In this document: in pieces, positions 1 to 5,062 of the stretch
Layout of the letters: every line of letters starts with the position of its first letter
Numbering within the stretch: the stretch's first letter is position 1
NCBI GenBank assembly: GCA_900550825.1
Contig: URTZ01000124.1
Coordinates: forward strand, 1-5,917
Origin: an uncultured Collinsella sp.
GTDB lineage: Bacteria > Actinomycetota > Coriobacteriia > Coriobacteriales > Coriobacteriaceae
Reading direction: 5' to 3'
Length of the DNA: 5,917 nucleotides
Made by a program: the position numbers and the translations under genes
Notes under the pieces: generated by a model
What the model was told of the DNA's origin: nothing
Seen by the model: the letters and a program-made list of their open reading frames with translations, nothing else
Database searches by the model: none

Positions 1-1658
1 AGGGGCTCTTTGCGCTCGAGGAGGCCGATGGCGGCGCGCCTGCCGCTGCCGAGGGCTTCAATTTTGCCCACGGTGTGATCGCTGGCGTGCTTGCGCGCCT
101 GTTTATGGAGGGCCGCGTGGCGAGCCCGGACATGAAGGCGCTGCTGCACGAGCTCTCGCCCATCGATTCTTCTGAGCCCGAGCTCATGGACCCGCTGTCC
201 GCTGATTCCACGCGCATCTTCGATACCGTGGTTGCCGCTTACCTGCTGGATTCCGACCGCTCCGAGTTCGACGAGGCGTATCTGGCCGATACCTATCTGC
301 AGATGGCGCTGCCTGCGGCGCGCGGTGCAGAGGGTACCGGCGAGGACGCCCCCGCGCCTGCCGCTCGCACGGCGGCCTTGACGCTGGCGCTGGTCGCACC
401 GCTGCGCGATCGCATGACCCGCGAGAACGCCGCCAACGTGTTCGATGGCATCGAGATGCCGCTCGTGCCGGTGCTTGCCAAGATGGAGCGCGCGGGTATG
501 CTTGTAGACCCCGACCGTCTGCATAGCCTGTCCGAGGGCCTGGCGACCCAGATTACCGAGGTCGAGCGAAGCATTCGCGACCTGGCAGGCGACGAGACCT
601 TTAACATCGGCAGCCCCATGCAGCTCTCGCATGTGCTCTTTGATGTGATGGGCCTTCCGACCAAGGGTCTCAAAAAGACCAAGCGCGGCTACTATTCGAC
701 CAATGCCAAGGTACTGAGTGAACTTGCCCGCGACCACGAGATTGTTCGTTTGATCTTGGACTGGCGCGAGAAGTCCAAGATCAAGTCAACCTATCTGGAC
801 ACGTTGGGCCCGCTGCGTCGAGGCGACGGCCGCGTGCACACCACGTACAACCAGACCATCACGGCAACGGGGCGTCTGTCATCGAGCGATCCTAACCTGC
901 AGAACATCCCGACGCGCTCGGAGCTGGGCCGTACCGTCAAGACGGCGTTTTCGGCAGGCGAGGGCAGCGTCTTTTTGGCGGTGGACTACTCGCAGATCGA
1001 GCTGCGTCTGCTCGCGCATCTCTCGGGCGACGAGCATCTGGTGCGCGCCTTTAACGAGGGCGAGGACTTCCATGCCGAGACGGCGGCGCGCGTGTTTGGC
1101 GTGCCGGTGTCCGAGGTAACGCCCGACTTGCGCAGCCGCGCCAAGGCCGTGAACTTTGGCATCGTGTATGGCCAGCAGGCCTACGGCCTGTCGCAGTCGC
1201 TGCATATCTCGATGGCCGAGGCGCGTGGCATGATCGACCGCTACTACGAGGCCTACCCGGGCGTGCGCACGTTCCTCGACAACGTGGTGGCGCGCGCCAA
1301 GCAGTCAGGCTATGCCGAGACCATGTACGGTCGCCGTCGCCATATTCCGGAGCTTAAGGCCAAAAACCCGCAACTCCGCGGCTTTGGCGAACGCACGGCC
1401 ATGAACCACCCCATGCAGGGAACCGCAGCAGACATCATCAAGATCGCGATGGCCCGCGTTAGCCGTCGCCTGGAAGAAGAGGGCTTTGCCGCCCACATGA
1501 TCTTACAGGTGCACGACGAATTGGACTTTGAATGCCCCATCGACGAAGTCGAGCGCCTAACCACCATGGTCCGCGACGTCATGGAGCACGTAGTAGACCT
1601 CCGCGTCCCCCTAATCGCCGAAGCCAGCACCGGCATAACCTGGGCCGACGCCAAATAA
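1..1658 (+). CDS. polA: DNA polymerase I, 5'-truncated by window edge
   Basis: Family A DNA polymerase, which fills gaps and replaces RNA primers in replication and repair. The open frame enters from base 3 and gives 551 visible residues, roughly the Klenow part of the protein; the 5' nuclease domain lies outside the window. The first ~150 residues are a 3'-5' exonuclease-like domain. One acidic position survives (Asp in DTVVAAYLLD, base 222). By alignment from memory with E. coli Pol I, the Tyr497/Asp501 motif is replaced by Pro (357-359) and Thr (369-371), so proofreading is probably lost. The polymerase domain is intact: TATGRLSSSDPNLQNIP, motif A DYSQIELR (Asp at 983-985), motif B RSRAKAVNFGIVYG (Phe rather than Tyr at the ddNTP-discriminating position), motif C QVHDE (1507-1521). 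It ends with TAA and is followed by a terminator. The last ~160 bases use TTA, CTA and ATA codons that I did not find earlier in the gene. Confidence 0.97.
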   Translation, partial: GLFALEEADGGAPAAAEGFNFAHGVIAGVLARLFMEGRVASPDMKALLHELSPIDSSEPELMDPLSADSTRIFDTVVAAYLLDSDRSEFDEAYLADTYLQMALPAARGAEGTGEDAPAPAARTAALTLALVAPLRDRMTRENAANVFDGIEMPLVPVLAKMERAGMLVDPDRLHSLSEGLATQITEVERSIRDLAGDETFNIGSPMQLSHVLFDVMGLPTKGLKKTKRGYYSTNAKVLSELARDHEIVRLILDWREKSKIKSTYLDTLGPLRRGDGRVHTTYNQTITATGRLSSSDPNLQNIPTRSELGRTVKTAFSAGEGSVFLAVDYSQIELRLLAHLSGDEHLVRAFNEGEDFHAETAARVFGVPVSEVTPDLRSRAKAVNFGIVYGQQAYGLSQSLHISMAEARGMIDRYYEAYPGVRTFLDNVVARAKQSGYAETMYGRRRHIPELKAKNPQLRGFGERTAMNHPMQGTAADIIKIAMARVSRRLEEEGFAAHMILQVHDELDFECPIDEVERLTTMVRDVMEHVVDLRVPLIAEASTGITWADAK

Positions 1659-1692
1659 AGACCCTCCATCAACCCCAAAGTGACCAAGAGCA

Positions 1693-1726
1693 GAAGGGGG
1701 CTCCTTGCCAACAAGGAGCCCCCTTC
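1693..1726 (+). terminator. Intrinsic terminator after polA
   Basis: A perfect 15-bp stem (1693-1707 with 1712-1726, core GGGGGCTCCTTG / CAAGGAGCCCCC) closes a CCAA tetraloop 34 bases after the polA stop codon. The T-tract is short (the stem ends in TTC, then ATTCC), but stem strength and position make transcription termination of polA the likely role. The near-perfect symmetry could also stop transcripts arriving from the convergent HAD gene. Confidence 0.85.
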
Positions 1727-1760
1727 ATTCCAAAAAATCAGCCAAGTATCTAGGCGCCAA

Positions 1761-1955
1761 GACGCCATCCGGGCGGCAAGCAAGTCACCGCAGGACCTGG
1801 CCGGGCGAGCGGGTAAGTTTTTCGTAGATTCCGCACGAGCCGGAAAGCACTTAATGTGCTTTCCGAGCGAGCCCAGGACCTGACCGAACGAAAAACTTAC
1901 CCGCTCGCCCGGTCAGGTCCGACGAGCAACGTTAACGAGCCGCCAAGATGGCGTC
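1761..1955. repeat. Outer imperfect inverted repeat reaching into the HAD 3' end
   Basis: Bases 1761-1777 (GACGCCATC, CG, GGCGGC) are the reverse complement of 1939-1955 (GCCGCC, AA, GATGGCGTC) at 15 of 17 positions. The right arm is the last codons of the HAD gene (Asp-Ala-Ile-Leu-Ala-Ala); read on the plus strand, the left arm would encode Asp-Ala-Ile-Arg-Ala-Ala. It encloses the 1793-1920 repeat, so the whole gap can be drawn as one interrupted palindrome. It may be the trace of an inverted duplication of the gene end, or chance. The arms are short and the similarity fades outside them. Confidence 0.45.
1793..1920. repeat. Nested inverted repeat between convergent genes
   Basis: Arms 1793-1825 and 1888-1920 are reverse complements over 33 bases with one difference (G1800 opposite T1913, which can still pair as G-U in RNA). 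The 62-base centre contains a second perfect 10-bp hairpin, CGGAAAGCAC / GTGCTTTCCG (1841-1850 with 1856-1865) around TTAAT. The motif CAGGACCTG occurs at both 1791 and 1874. The element sits between the converging 3' ends of polA and the HAD gene. A bidirectional terminator or a REP-like interspersed element would both fit. I see no clear target-site duplication and no coding content, so a mobile origin is unproven. Confidence 0.85.
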
Positions 1956-2759
1956 GATGAGCGTCAGTACGCCCCCGTCGTTGTTGCTCGGAATGCGCCA
2001 CTTGGCGTGCGCGTTCATATGCTCTTCGGCATTGTCCACGATAAAGCTGTGCCCGACGCGCTCGAGCATGGGGATGTCGTTGTAGGTGTCGCCCACGGCG
2101 GCAGCATCGGCAATATCGATGCCCAGGTGCTCGCACAGGTGAGCGACGCCGGCGCCCTTGTCGACGCCCAGGTTCATAAAGTCGATCCACTCGCGCCCGG
2201 CGTTGGTGACGTAGAGCTTGTCCGAGAACTCGGGGCTATAGGTCTCGCGGAAAGCGGGCTCGGCGTCGTAGCCGGGGAAGAAGACCGAAATCTTGTTGGA
2301 CTCGAAAACAATGCCCTCAAAGCTGTCGACGTAGTTGATTGTGTTGTAGTAGACGCTGATCTCGTCGTGGTATTGATGGTCGCGGGCAAGCACGTAGAAC
2401 TCGTCGAAGCAGCACAGGACGGGGACAGCGCGAGGATCCTCCGAGGCACGGTTCAAGACCTGCTGATACAGCTCCACGTCAATATTGCTCTTATAGATAT
2501 AGCTGCCGCGATAGATCACGCACGCTCCGTTGTCGGGACAAAAGGCGAGGCGGTTCTTGATGCCCTCGAACATCTCCTCGAGCTTGGGGGCGGGACGTCC
2601 GCTGGCGGGGCAGAATACGATGCCGGCGTCGGCGAGCTTGTCCAGGCGCTCATCAAGACCCTGGGGCAGCACACGCTCGTCGGTCAGCAGCGTCTTGTCC
2701 ATATCGACGGCGAGAATCTTAATGTTGCCGATGTTGGCGTCCGATTCGTAAGTTTGCAT
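1932..2759 (-). CDS. Cof-type HAD-superfamily phosphatase
   Basis: A 275-residue soluble HAD hydrolase of the IIB (Cof) type, a family that dephosphorylates sugar phosphates, nucleotides or cofactors such as FMN and PLP; the substrate cannot be read from sequence. All four catalytic motifs are present: motif I VDMDKTLLTDE (nucleophile Asp19, acid/base Asp21), motif II Ser53 in ASGRP, motif III Lys201 in VDKGAGV, and motif IV GDTYNDIPML (Gly223 to Asp228) for Mg2+. Between motifs II and III is the alpha/beta cap typical of type IIB. Length matches the family (about 260-290). There is no signal peptide or membrane segment, so it is cytoplasmic. The ATG at 2759 is preceded by GAAAGG about nine bases upstream. 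It is transcribed alone, converging on polA and divergent from argG. Its TAA lies next to the inverted repeat. It has no evident link to arginine synthesis. Confidence 0.93.
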   Translation of the reverse strand: MQTYESDANIGNIKILAVDMDKTLLTDERVLPQGLDERLDKLADAGIVFCPASGRPAPKLEEMFEGIKNRLAFCPDNGACVIYRGSYIYKSNIDVELYQQVLNRASEDPRAVPVLCCFDEFYVLARDHQYHDEISVYYNTINYVDSFEGIVFESNKISVFFPGYDAEPAFRETYSPEFSDKLYVTNAGREWIDFMNLGVDKGAGVAHLCEHLGIDIADAAAVGDTYNDIPMLERVGHSFIVDNAEEHMNAHAKWRIPSNNDGGVLTLIDAILAAR

Positions 2760-2794
2760 AAAAAAGCGCCTTTCGTTTCGAGATTGTTTCAGAC

Positions 2795-2800
2795 GTTATA
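2795..2800 (-). promoter_or_regulatory. Possible -10 element of the HAD gene
   Basis: On the minus strand TATAAC lies 35 bases before the HAD start codon. No good -35 hexamer sits at the ideal distance, although TTGATG is nearby at 2803-2808 and could pair with a different, weaker -10. A promoter must exist in 2760-2900 because the gene is divergent from its neighbour; the exact site is a guess. Confidence 0.25.
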
Positions 2801-2846
2801 ACCATCAACTAGTAGTCGAGCGTATTTTCGCAGGAATGGTGCGTAT

Positions 2847-2857
2847 TTGCACTGCAA
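2847..2857. repeat. Small perfect palindrome TTGCA-C-TGCAA
   Basis: TTGCA (2847-2851) and TGCAA (2853-2857) are perfect inverted arms around one base, in the AT-rich divergent spacer. This is the size of a repressor half-site pair, but no specific regulator can be named. TTGCA also recurs singly at 3236 and 3263. Confidence 0.3.
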
Positions 2858-2869
2858 TTCACAAACTAA

Positions 2870-2884
2870 TGAAAAAACTTTTCA
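2870..2884. promoter_or_regulatory. Possible operator, ArgR-box-like palindrome
   Basis: TGAAAA (2870-2875) and TTTTCA (2879-2884) are perfect inverted arms around AAC, just upstream of the candidate argG promoter. ArgR boxes have the general form TGAAT-N4-ATTCA; this site shares TGAA/TTCA and AT-rich centre but is one base longer and lacks the exact T/A. It is a candidate site for an arginine repressor, or simply an AT-rich promoter upstream element. Confidence 0.3.
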
Positions 2885-2902
2885 GAAATTTGAATTTGTC
2901 GC

Positions 2903-2930
2903 TTGCGCAGCGTGCACTTTATCGTAATAT
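2903..2930 (+). promoter_or_regulatory. Candidate promoter of the argG leader transcript
   Basis: TTGCGC (2903-2908) and TAATAT (2925-2930) are separated by 16 bases and follow an AT-rich stretch. An overlapping alternative is TTGTCG (2896-2901) with TATCGT (2920-2925), spacing 18. Either would start RNA near 2937, giving a leader of about 375 bases before argG that contains the small Arg-rich ORF. The -35 matches are weak, so this is a plausible choice and not a certain one. Confidence 0.4.
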
Positions 2931-2942
2931 AGCGAACATCGA

Positions 2943-2989
2943 AAACGGAGACGGCAAAAGAGCCGCTTACCGAGGAAAAGGTACCGTTT
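2943..2989 (+). other. Possible three-stem fold in the argG leader RNA
   Basis: AAACGG (2943-2948) can pair with CCGTTT (2984-2989), enclosing two short hairpins: CGGC/GCCG (2952-2955 with 2962-2965) and TACC/GGTA (2968-2971 with 2980-2983). Together they draw a three-way junction at the very 5' end of the presumed transcript. The stems are only 4-6 bp, so chance is possible; I do not recognise a known riboswitch. Confidence 0.25.
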
Positions 2990-3033
2990 GCGATATTTGA
3001 ATTGCGCCCGGCGATACGTGAAAGGAGAGGCAG

Positions 3034-3108
3034 ATGCAGTTCGTACAGATCATCACCACTGCAGACAATGCTCTCCGCCGTCAGCGCGCAATTTCCCGAC
3101 GACGATAA
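3034..3108 (+). CDS. Arg-rich leader peptide upstream of argG
   Basis: A 24-codon ORF starts at ATG 3034 with an excellent Shine-Dalgarno site AAAGGAG (3021-3027) six bases upstream, and ends in TAA at 3106-3108. The peptide begins MQFVQIITTADNA and its second half contains six arginines: Arg15, Arg16, Arg18 and the terminal run Arg22-Arg24, the last three all CGA codons directly before the stop. No domain is expected. Arg-codon density, placement 206 bases before argG, and overlap with alternative RNA folds match the classic amino-acid leader peptide, whose translation speed reports charged tRNA-Arg. The likely role is in cis: ribosome stalling when arginine is scarce would allow transcription into argG. 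This is inferred from architecture; I know of no named homologue. Confidence 0.75.
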   Translation: MQFVQIITTADNALRRQRAISRRR

Positions 3109-3139
3109 CAATCGTCTCTGTCCACATGGGGCGAATTGC
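3088..3139 (+). promoter_or_regulatory. Candidate antiterminator fold of the argG attenuator
   Basis: GCAATT (3088-3093) is complementary to AATTGC (3134-3139), and CCC (3095-3097) can extend this with GGG (3129-3131) across a small internal loop. Inside it sits a perfect hairpin GACGAT-AACA-ATCGTC (3101-3106 with 3111-3116) covering the last Arg codons and stop of the leader ORF. The outer stem uses the same bases as the inner stem of the terminator-like hairpin 3116-3149, so the two folds exclude each other. The 5' arm lies within codons 19-22, just beyond a ribosome paused at Arg15/Arg16. Confidence 0.5.
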
Positions 3140-3156
3140 CTCAACAGAGTCATTTT
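3116..3156 (+). terminator. Candidate attenuator terminator upstream of argG
   Basis: CTCTGT (3116-3121) pairs with ACAGAG (3144-3149), and TGGGGC (3127-3132) with GCCTCA (3138-3143, one G-U), giving 12 bp with a five-base bulge CCACA and loop GAATT. The sequence TCATTTTG follows, a modest U-tract. It begins eight bases after the leader stop codon, where an attenuator is expected. The bulge and short U-run make it weaker than the polA terminator. Confidence 0.5.
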
Positions 3157-3256
3157 GAGGTCGTTGGGTTTAAGCACGACATAGCCGCATGTTTCTAGGG
3201 CATGCCTGTGATGCATTCTGCTGAATAACCTGATATTGCACGGTTTTTGACCTCAA
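3155..3256 (+). other. Long-range complementary arms in the distal argG leader
   Basis: TTGAGGTC (3155-3162) is the exact reverse complement of GACCTCAA (3249-3256). If paired, it encloses 86 bases containing smaller hairpins GTCGT/ACGAC (3160-3164 with 3176-3180, competing) and GCATG/CATGC (3187-3191 with 3201-3205), and lies just before the argG ribosome-binding site. The first arm starts at the U-tract of the candidate attenuator. No coding gene is seen between 3109 and 3313. A regulatory role is speculative. Confidence 0.3.
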
Positions 3257-3300
3257 GGTGACTTGCAACTGACCGATGTTCTAACTAGCTACCAAGGGCG

Positions 3301-3313
3301 AAAGGAAACAGCC
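3301..3313 (+). promoter_or_regulatory. Ribosome-binding site that sets the argG start
   Basis: AAAGGA lies seven bases before ATG 3314. The frame is open further upstream (to a TTG at 3263), but ArgG proteins begin with a short run before the AYSGGLDTS motif, and the ATG at 3314 places that motif at residue 9 as expected. Confidence 0.85.
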
Positions 3314-4540
3314 ATGAGCAAGGAAAAAGTCGTTCTCGCATATTCCGGTGGTCTTGATACATCCGTATGTGTCAAGTGGCTCCAGGACGAGAAGAATCTC
3401 GATGTCGTTTGTGTCTGCGGCAACGTGGGCCAGGAAGAGACCGGACTGGATGCCAAGAAGCAGAAGGCGCTCGACCTGGGCGTTCTCGATTGCCAGGTGC
3501 TCGACCTGCGCGACGAGTTCTCCGATGAGTTCCTGACTAAAGCCATCGCGGCAAACTCCATGTACGAGAACAAGTACCCGCTGCTCTCCGCCCTGTCTCG
3601 CCCGCTGCTTGCCAAGAAGCTTGTTGAGGTCGCCCACGAGTTTGGCGCGACCTACGTCGCCCACGGCTGCACCGGCAAGGGTAACGACCAGGTCCGTTTT
3701 GAGGCCGCCGTCAAGGCCCTCGACCCCTAGCTCAAGGTTATCGCCCCGGTTCGCGAGTGGGACCTGAAGTGCCGTCCCGACGAGGTCGCCTATGCCCACG
3801 CCCACAACGTGCCGGTTCCCGAGGGTGCCAACGACAACCCCTACTCCATCGACGACAACCTGTGGGGTCGTGCCATTGAGTGCGGCCACCTGGAGGATCC
3901 CTGGAACGAGCCGCTCGACGACGCTTGGGTTATGACCAAGAACCCCGAGGACACGCCCGACACCCCGACCTACACCGAGATTGAGTTTGAGGCCGGCAAG
4001 CCCGTCGCCGTCGACGGCAAGAAGATGAAGCTCTCTGAGATCGTCATCGCCCTCAACAAGATCTCCGGCGACAATGGCTTTGGCCGTCTCGATCTGGTCG
4101 AGGATCGCCTGGTGGGCCTTAAGAGCCGCGAGTGCTATGAGGTTCCCGGCGCCCTGACGCTCATCACCGCCCACAAGGCGCTCGAGGACATCTGCGTCGA
4201 GGGCGACCTGCTCAAGACCAAGATCAAGCTCGAGCAGGATTGGGCCACCGCCGTGTACAACGGCCAGTGGTACAGCCCGCTCAAAAACGCGCTCGATGCC
4301 TTTATGGCCGACACGCAAAAGTTCGTGACCGGCACTGTCCGTCTGAAGTTCTTTAAGGGCAACTGCTATGTCGTCGGCCGCAAGAGCCCCTTCAGCCTCT
4401 ACGACTACGGTCTGGCTACCTACGACCGCGACACCACGTTTGACGAGAAGGCCAGCGCCGGTTTTATCGAGATCGATACGCTGTCGCTCAAGACGTGGGC
4501 AAAGGTCCAGGGCCCCAGCTCTGCTGCCGCCCAGGCCTAG
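3314..4540 (+). pseudogene. argG: Argininosuccinate synthase with in-frame amber at codon 139
   Basis: Joins citrulline and aspartate using ATP to form argininosuccinate, the penultimate step of arginine synthesis, in the cytoplasm. Read through the internal TAG, it is 408 codons, the normal length of the ~400-residue ArgG type. Codons 1-138 carry the ATP pyrophosphatase loop AYSGGLDTS (9-17) and the citrulline/aspartate motif GCTGKGNDQVRF (118-129). After the TAG (3728-3730) the same frame continues as LKVIAPVREWDL, then SIDDNLWGRAIE, VGLKSRECYEVPGA and the C-terminal oligomerisation tail, ending with TAG at 4540. No frameshift or other damage is visible, and codon use is uniform on both sides. 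A 138-residue product would lack the synthetase domain and be inactive; the downstream GTG at 3809 has no good ribosome-binding site. Probably a very recent nonsense change or a sequence error; read-through is possible but unsupported. Confidence 0.93.
3728..3730 (+). other. In-frame TAG inside argG
   Basis: The codon lies between Pro138 (CCC) and Leu (CTC) in ...ALDP-TAG-LKVIAPVREW, a loop position just after the substrate motif that, from memory of the family, varies among polar residues. One base change from AAG, GAG or CAG would create it. The gene also uses TAG as its real stop at 4538-4540, and the small ORF at 4774 ends in TAG, so the genome does not look recoded for UAG. Confidence 0.95.
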
Positions 4541-4582
4541 CGCCTCCTTCCCTTGGTATCCGCGCGGCCCATCCGCGTGATA

Positions 4583-4618
4583 CATAACGGGCGCACGGGG
4601 TCCCTACCTTTCGTTATG
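4583..4618. repeat. Inverted repeat CATAACG / CGTTATG downstream of argG
   Basis: Perfect 7-base arms (4583-4589 and 4612-4618), extendable by G-U pairs, around a 22-base GC-rich loop. It starts 42 bases after the argG stop. It could be an RNA 3'-end stem or a protein site. A second small hairpin, GCCGC-GTCT-GCGGC, follows at 4673-4686. No gene is seen between 4541 and 4773. Confidence 0.4.
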
Positions 4619-4693
4619 CTTGCTGACACTTCTTAACATCGGTGGCCCCTACGTTCCGCCCGCATATATGATGCCGCGTCTGCGGCTGAGTCC

Positions 4694-4723
4694 GAGCCCC
4701 GCCGGGGTTGTCCGGCGGGGCTC
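4694..4723 (+). terminator. Terminator-like hairpin between argG and argH
   Basis: A perfect 12-bp, very GC-rich stem GAGCCCCGCCGG / CCGGCGGGGCTC (4694-4705 with 4712-4723) with loop GGTTGT, followed by CTTCTATC. The weak T-run suggests partial termination or protection of an argG mRNA end, which would uncouple argG from the downstream genes. Confidence 0.7.
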
Positions 4724-4773
4724 CTTCTATCAATTTGGCGGCTCTGTGCCTATATATATGAGGAGTATCCATT

Positions 4774-4944
4774 ATGTTCAATGCTATCGCGCATGCTTTG
4801 CTTGCCCTCGCGCCCGAGTTCGATGCTGTAAGGGTCGAGGACGTTCCTATGAGCCTGAAGGCCTGGATCGATGGTTCGCAGGGCAACATCCGGAGGGAGA
4901 CGTTGGGCGCCAAGTGCATGGTGCGTCACTTCTTTGCAAATTAG
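4774..4944 (+). CDS. Small ORF of unknown function between argG and argH
   Basis: Encodes 56 residues from ATG 4774 to TAG 4942-4944. Evidence for translation: a strong Shine-Dalgarno site AGGAG (4761-4765) with eight-base spacing in an AT-rich initiation region (TATATATATG), and third-position G/C in about 70% of codons, in keeping with a real gene here. The protein starts MFNAIAHALLALAPEFDAV, a mildly hydrophobic helix-like N-terminus, then a polar segment with KAWIDGSQGNIRRETLG and a C-terminus CMVRHFFAN. No membrane segment, zinc motif or family is recognised. An in-frame Met26 and internal GGAGGGAG (4892-4899) hint at no better start. It lies after the 4694 hairpin and 118 bases before argH. 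It could be a small arginine-pathway protein, a cis-acting ORF controlling argH, or a gene remnant. Confidence 0.55.
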   Translation: MFNAIAHALLALAPEFDAVRVEDVPMSLKAWIDGSQGNIRRETLGAKCMVRHFFAN

Positions 4945-5062
4945 CCACATGGCCTCGCGCGCGGCAGGGAGTGTGTAAAACTAGCGGTTGATAAATCGCT
5001 TTAGCGACAGGGCACATTGCTTTGGACGCTTGTTTTGGTATTTGGAGAAAGGAGACGGTTCC
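4945..5062 (+). promoter_or_regulatory. argH upstream region and ribosome-binding site
   Basis: AAAGGAG (5048-5054) eight bases before ATG 5063 fixes the argH start. Upstream, TTGATA (4988-4993) is a good -35 match, but no convincing -10 lies 16-18 bases later (around 5010-5017), so a separate argH promoter is only possible. A tiny hairpin CGC-TTTA-GCG overlaps this segment (4997-5006). Confidence 0.5.

Noticed and set aside
1793..1920. Insertion sequence or CRISPR
   Set aside because: There is no transposase frame, no clear target duplication, and no regularly spaced direct repeats.
2007..2801. A 264-codon plus-strand ORF opposite the HAD gene
   Set aside because: The minus strand encodes a complete HAD phosphatase with all four motifs; this is its mirror frame.
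2978..2992. Resemblance of AAGGTACCG to a T-box antiterminator core
   Set aside because: A T-box needs a specifier stem and other elements over a hundred or more bases upstream, but the candidate promoter is only ~40 bases away, and the full consensus is not matched.
2866..3216. A 116-codon minus-strand ORF antisense to the argG leader
   Set aside because: It has no recognisable domain, no codon bias like its neighbours, and it overlaps the well-supported leader ORF and hairpins. It is most likely chance openness.
3728..3730. Genome-wide reassignment of UAG, or pyrrolysine insertion
   Set aside because: argG and the small ORF use TAG as their natural end, and ArgG has no known need for pyrrolysine; one codon cannot support recoding.
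3809..4540. A separate gene starting at GTG 3809
   Set aside because: There is no Shine-Dalgarno site, and the sequence is the in-frame continuation of argG; it begins within a conserved stretch rather than at a domain boundary.
3281..4585. A 434-codon minus-strand ORF opposite argG
   Set aside because: It is a shadow of the codon pattern of argG, whose motifs are unmistakable on the plus strand. Its composition (Val/Leu/Gly repeats) is typical of antisense reading.
4620..4991. A 123-codon plus-strand ORF across the argG-argH gap
   Set aside because: It runs straight through the GC-rich hairpin and has Arg/Cys/Pro-rich low-complexity content. The 4774-4944 frame with a good Shine-Dalgarno site is the better coding candidate.
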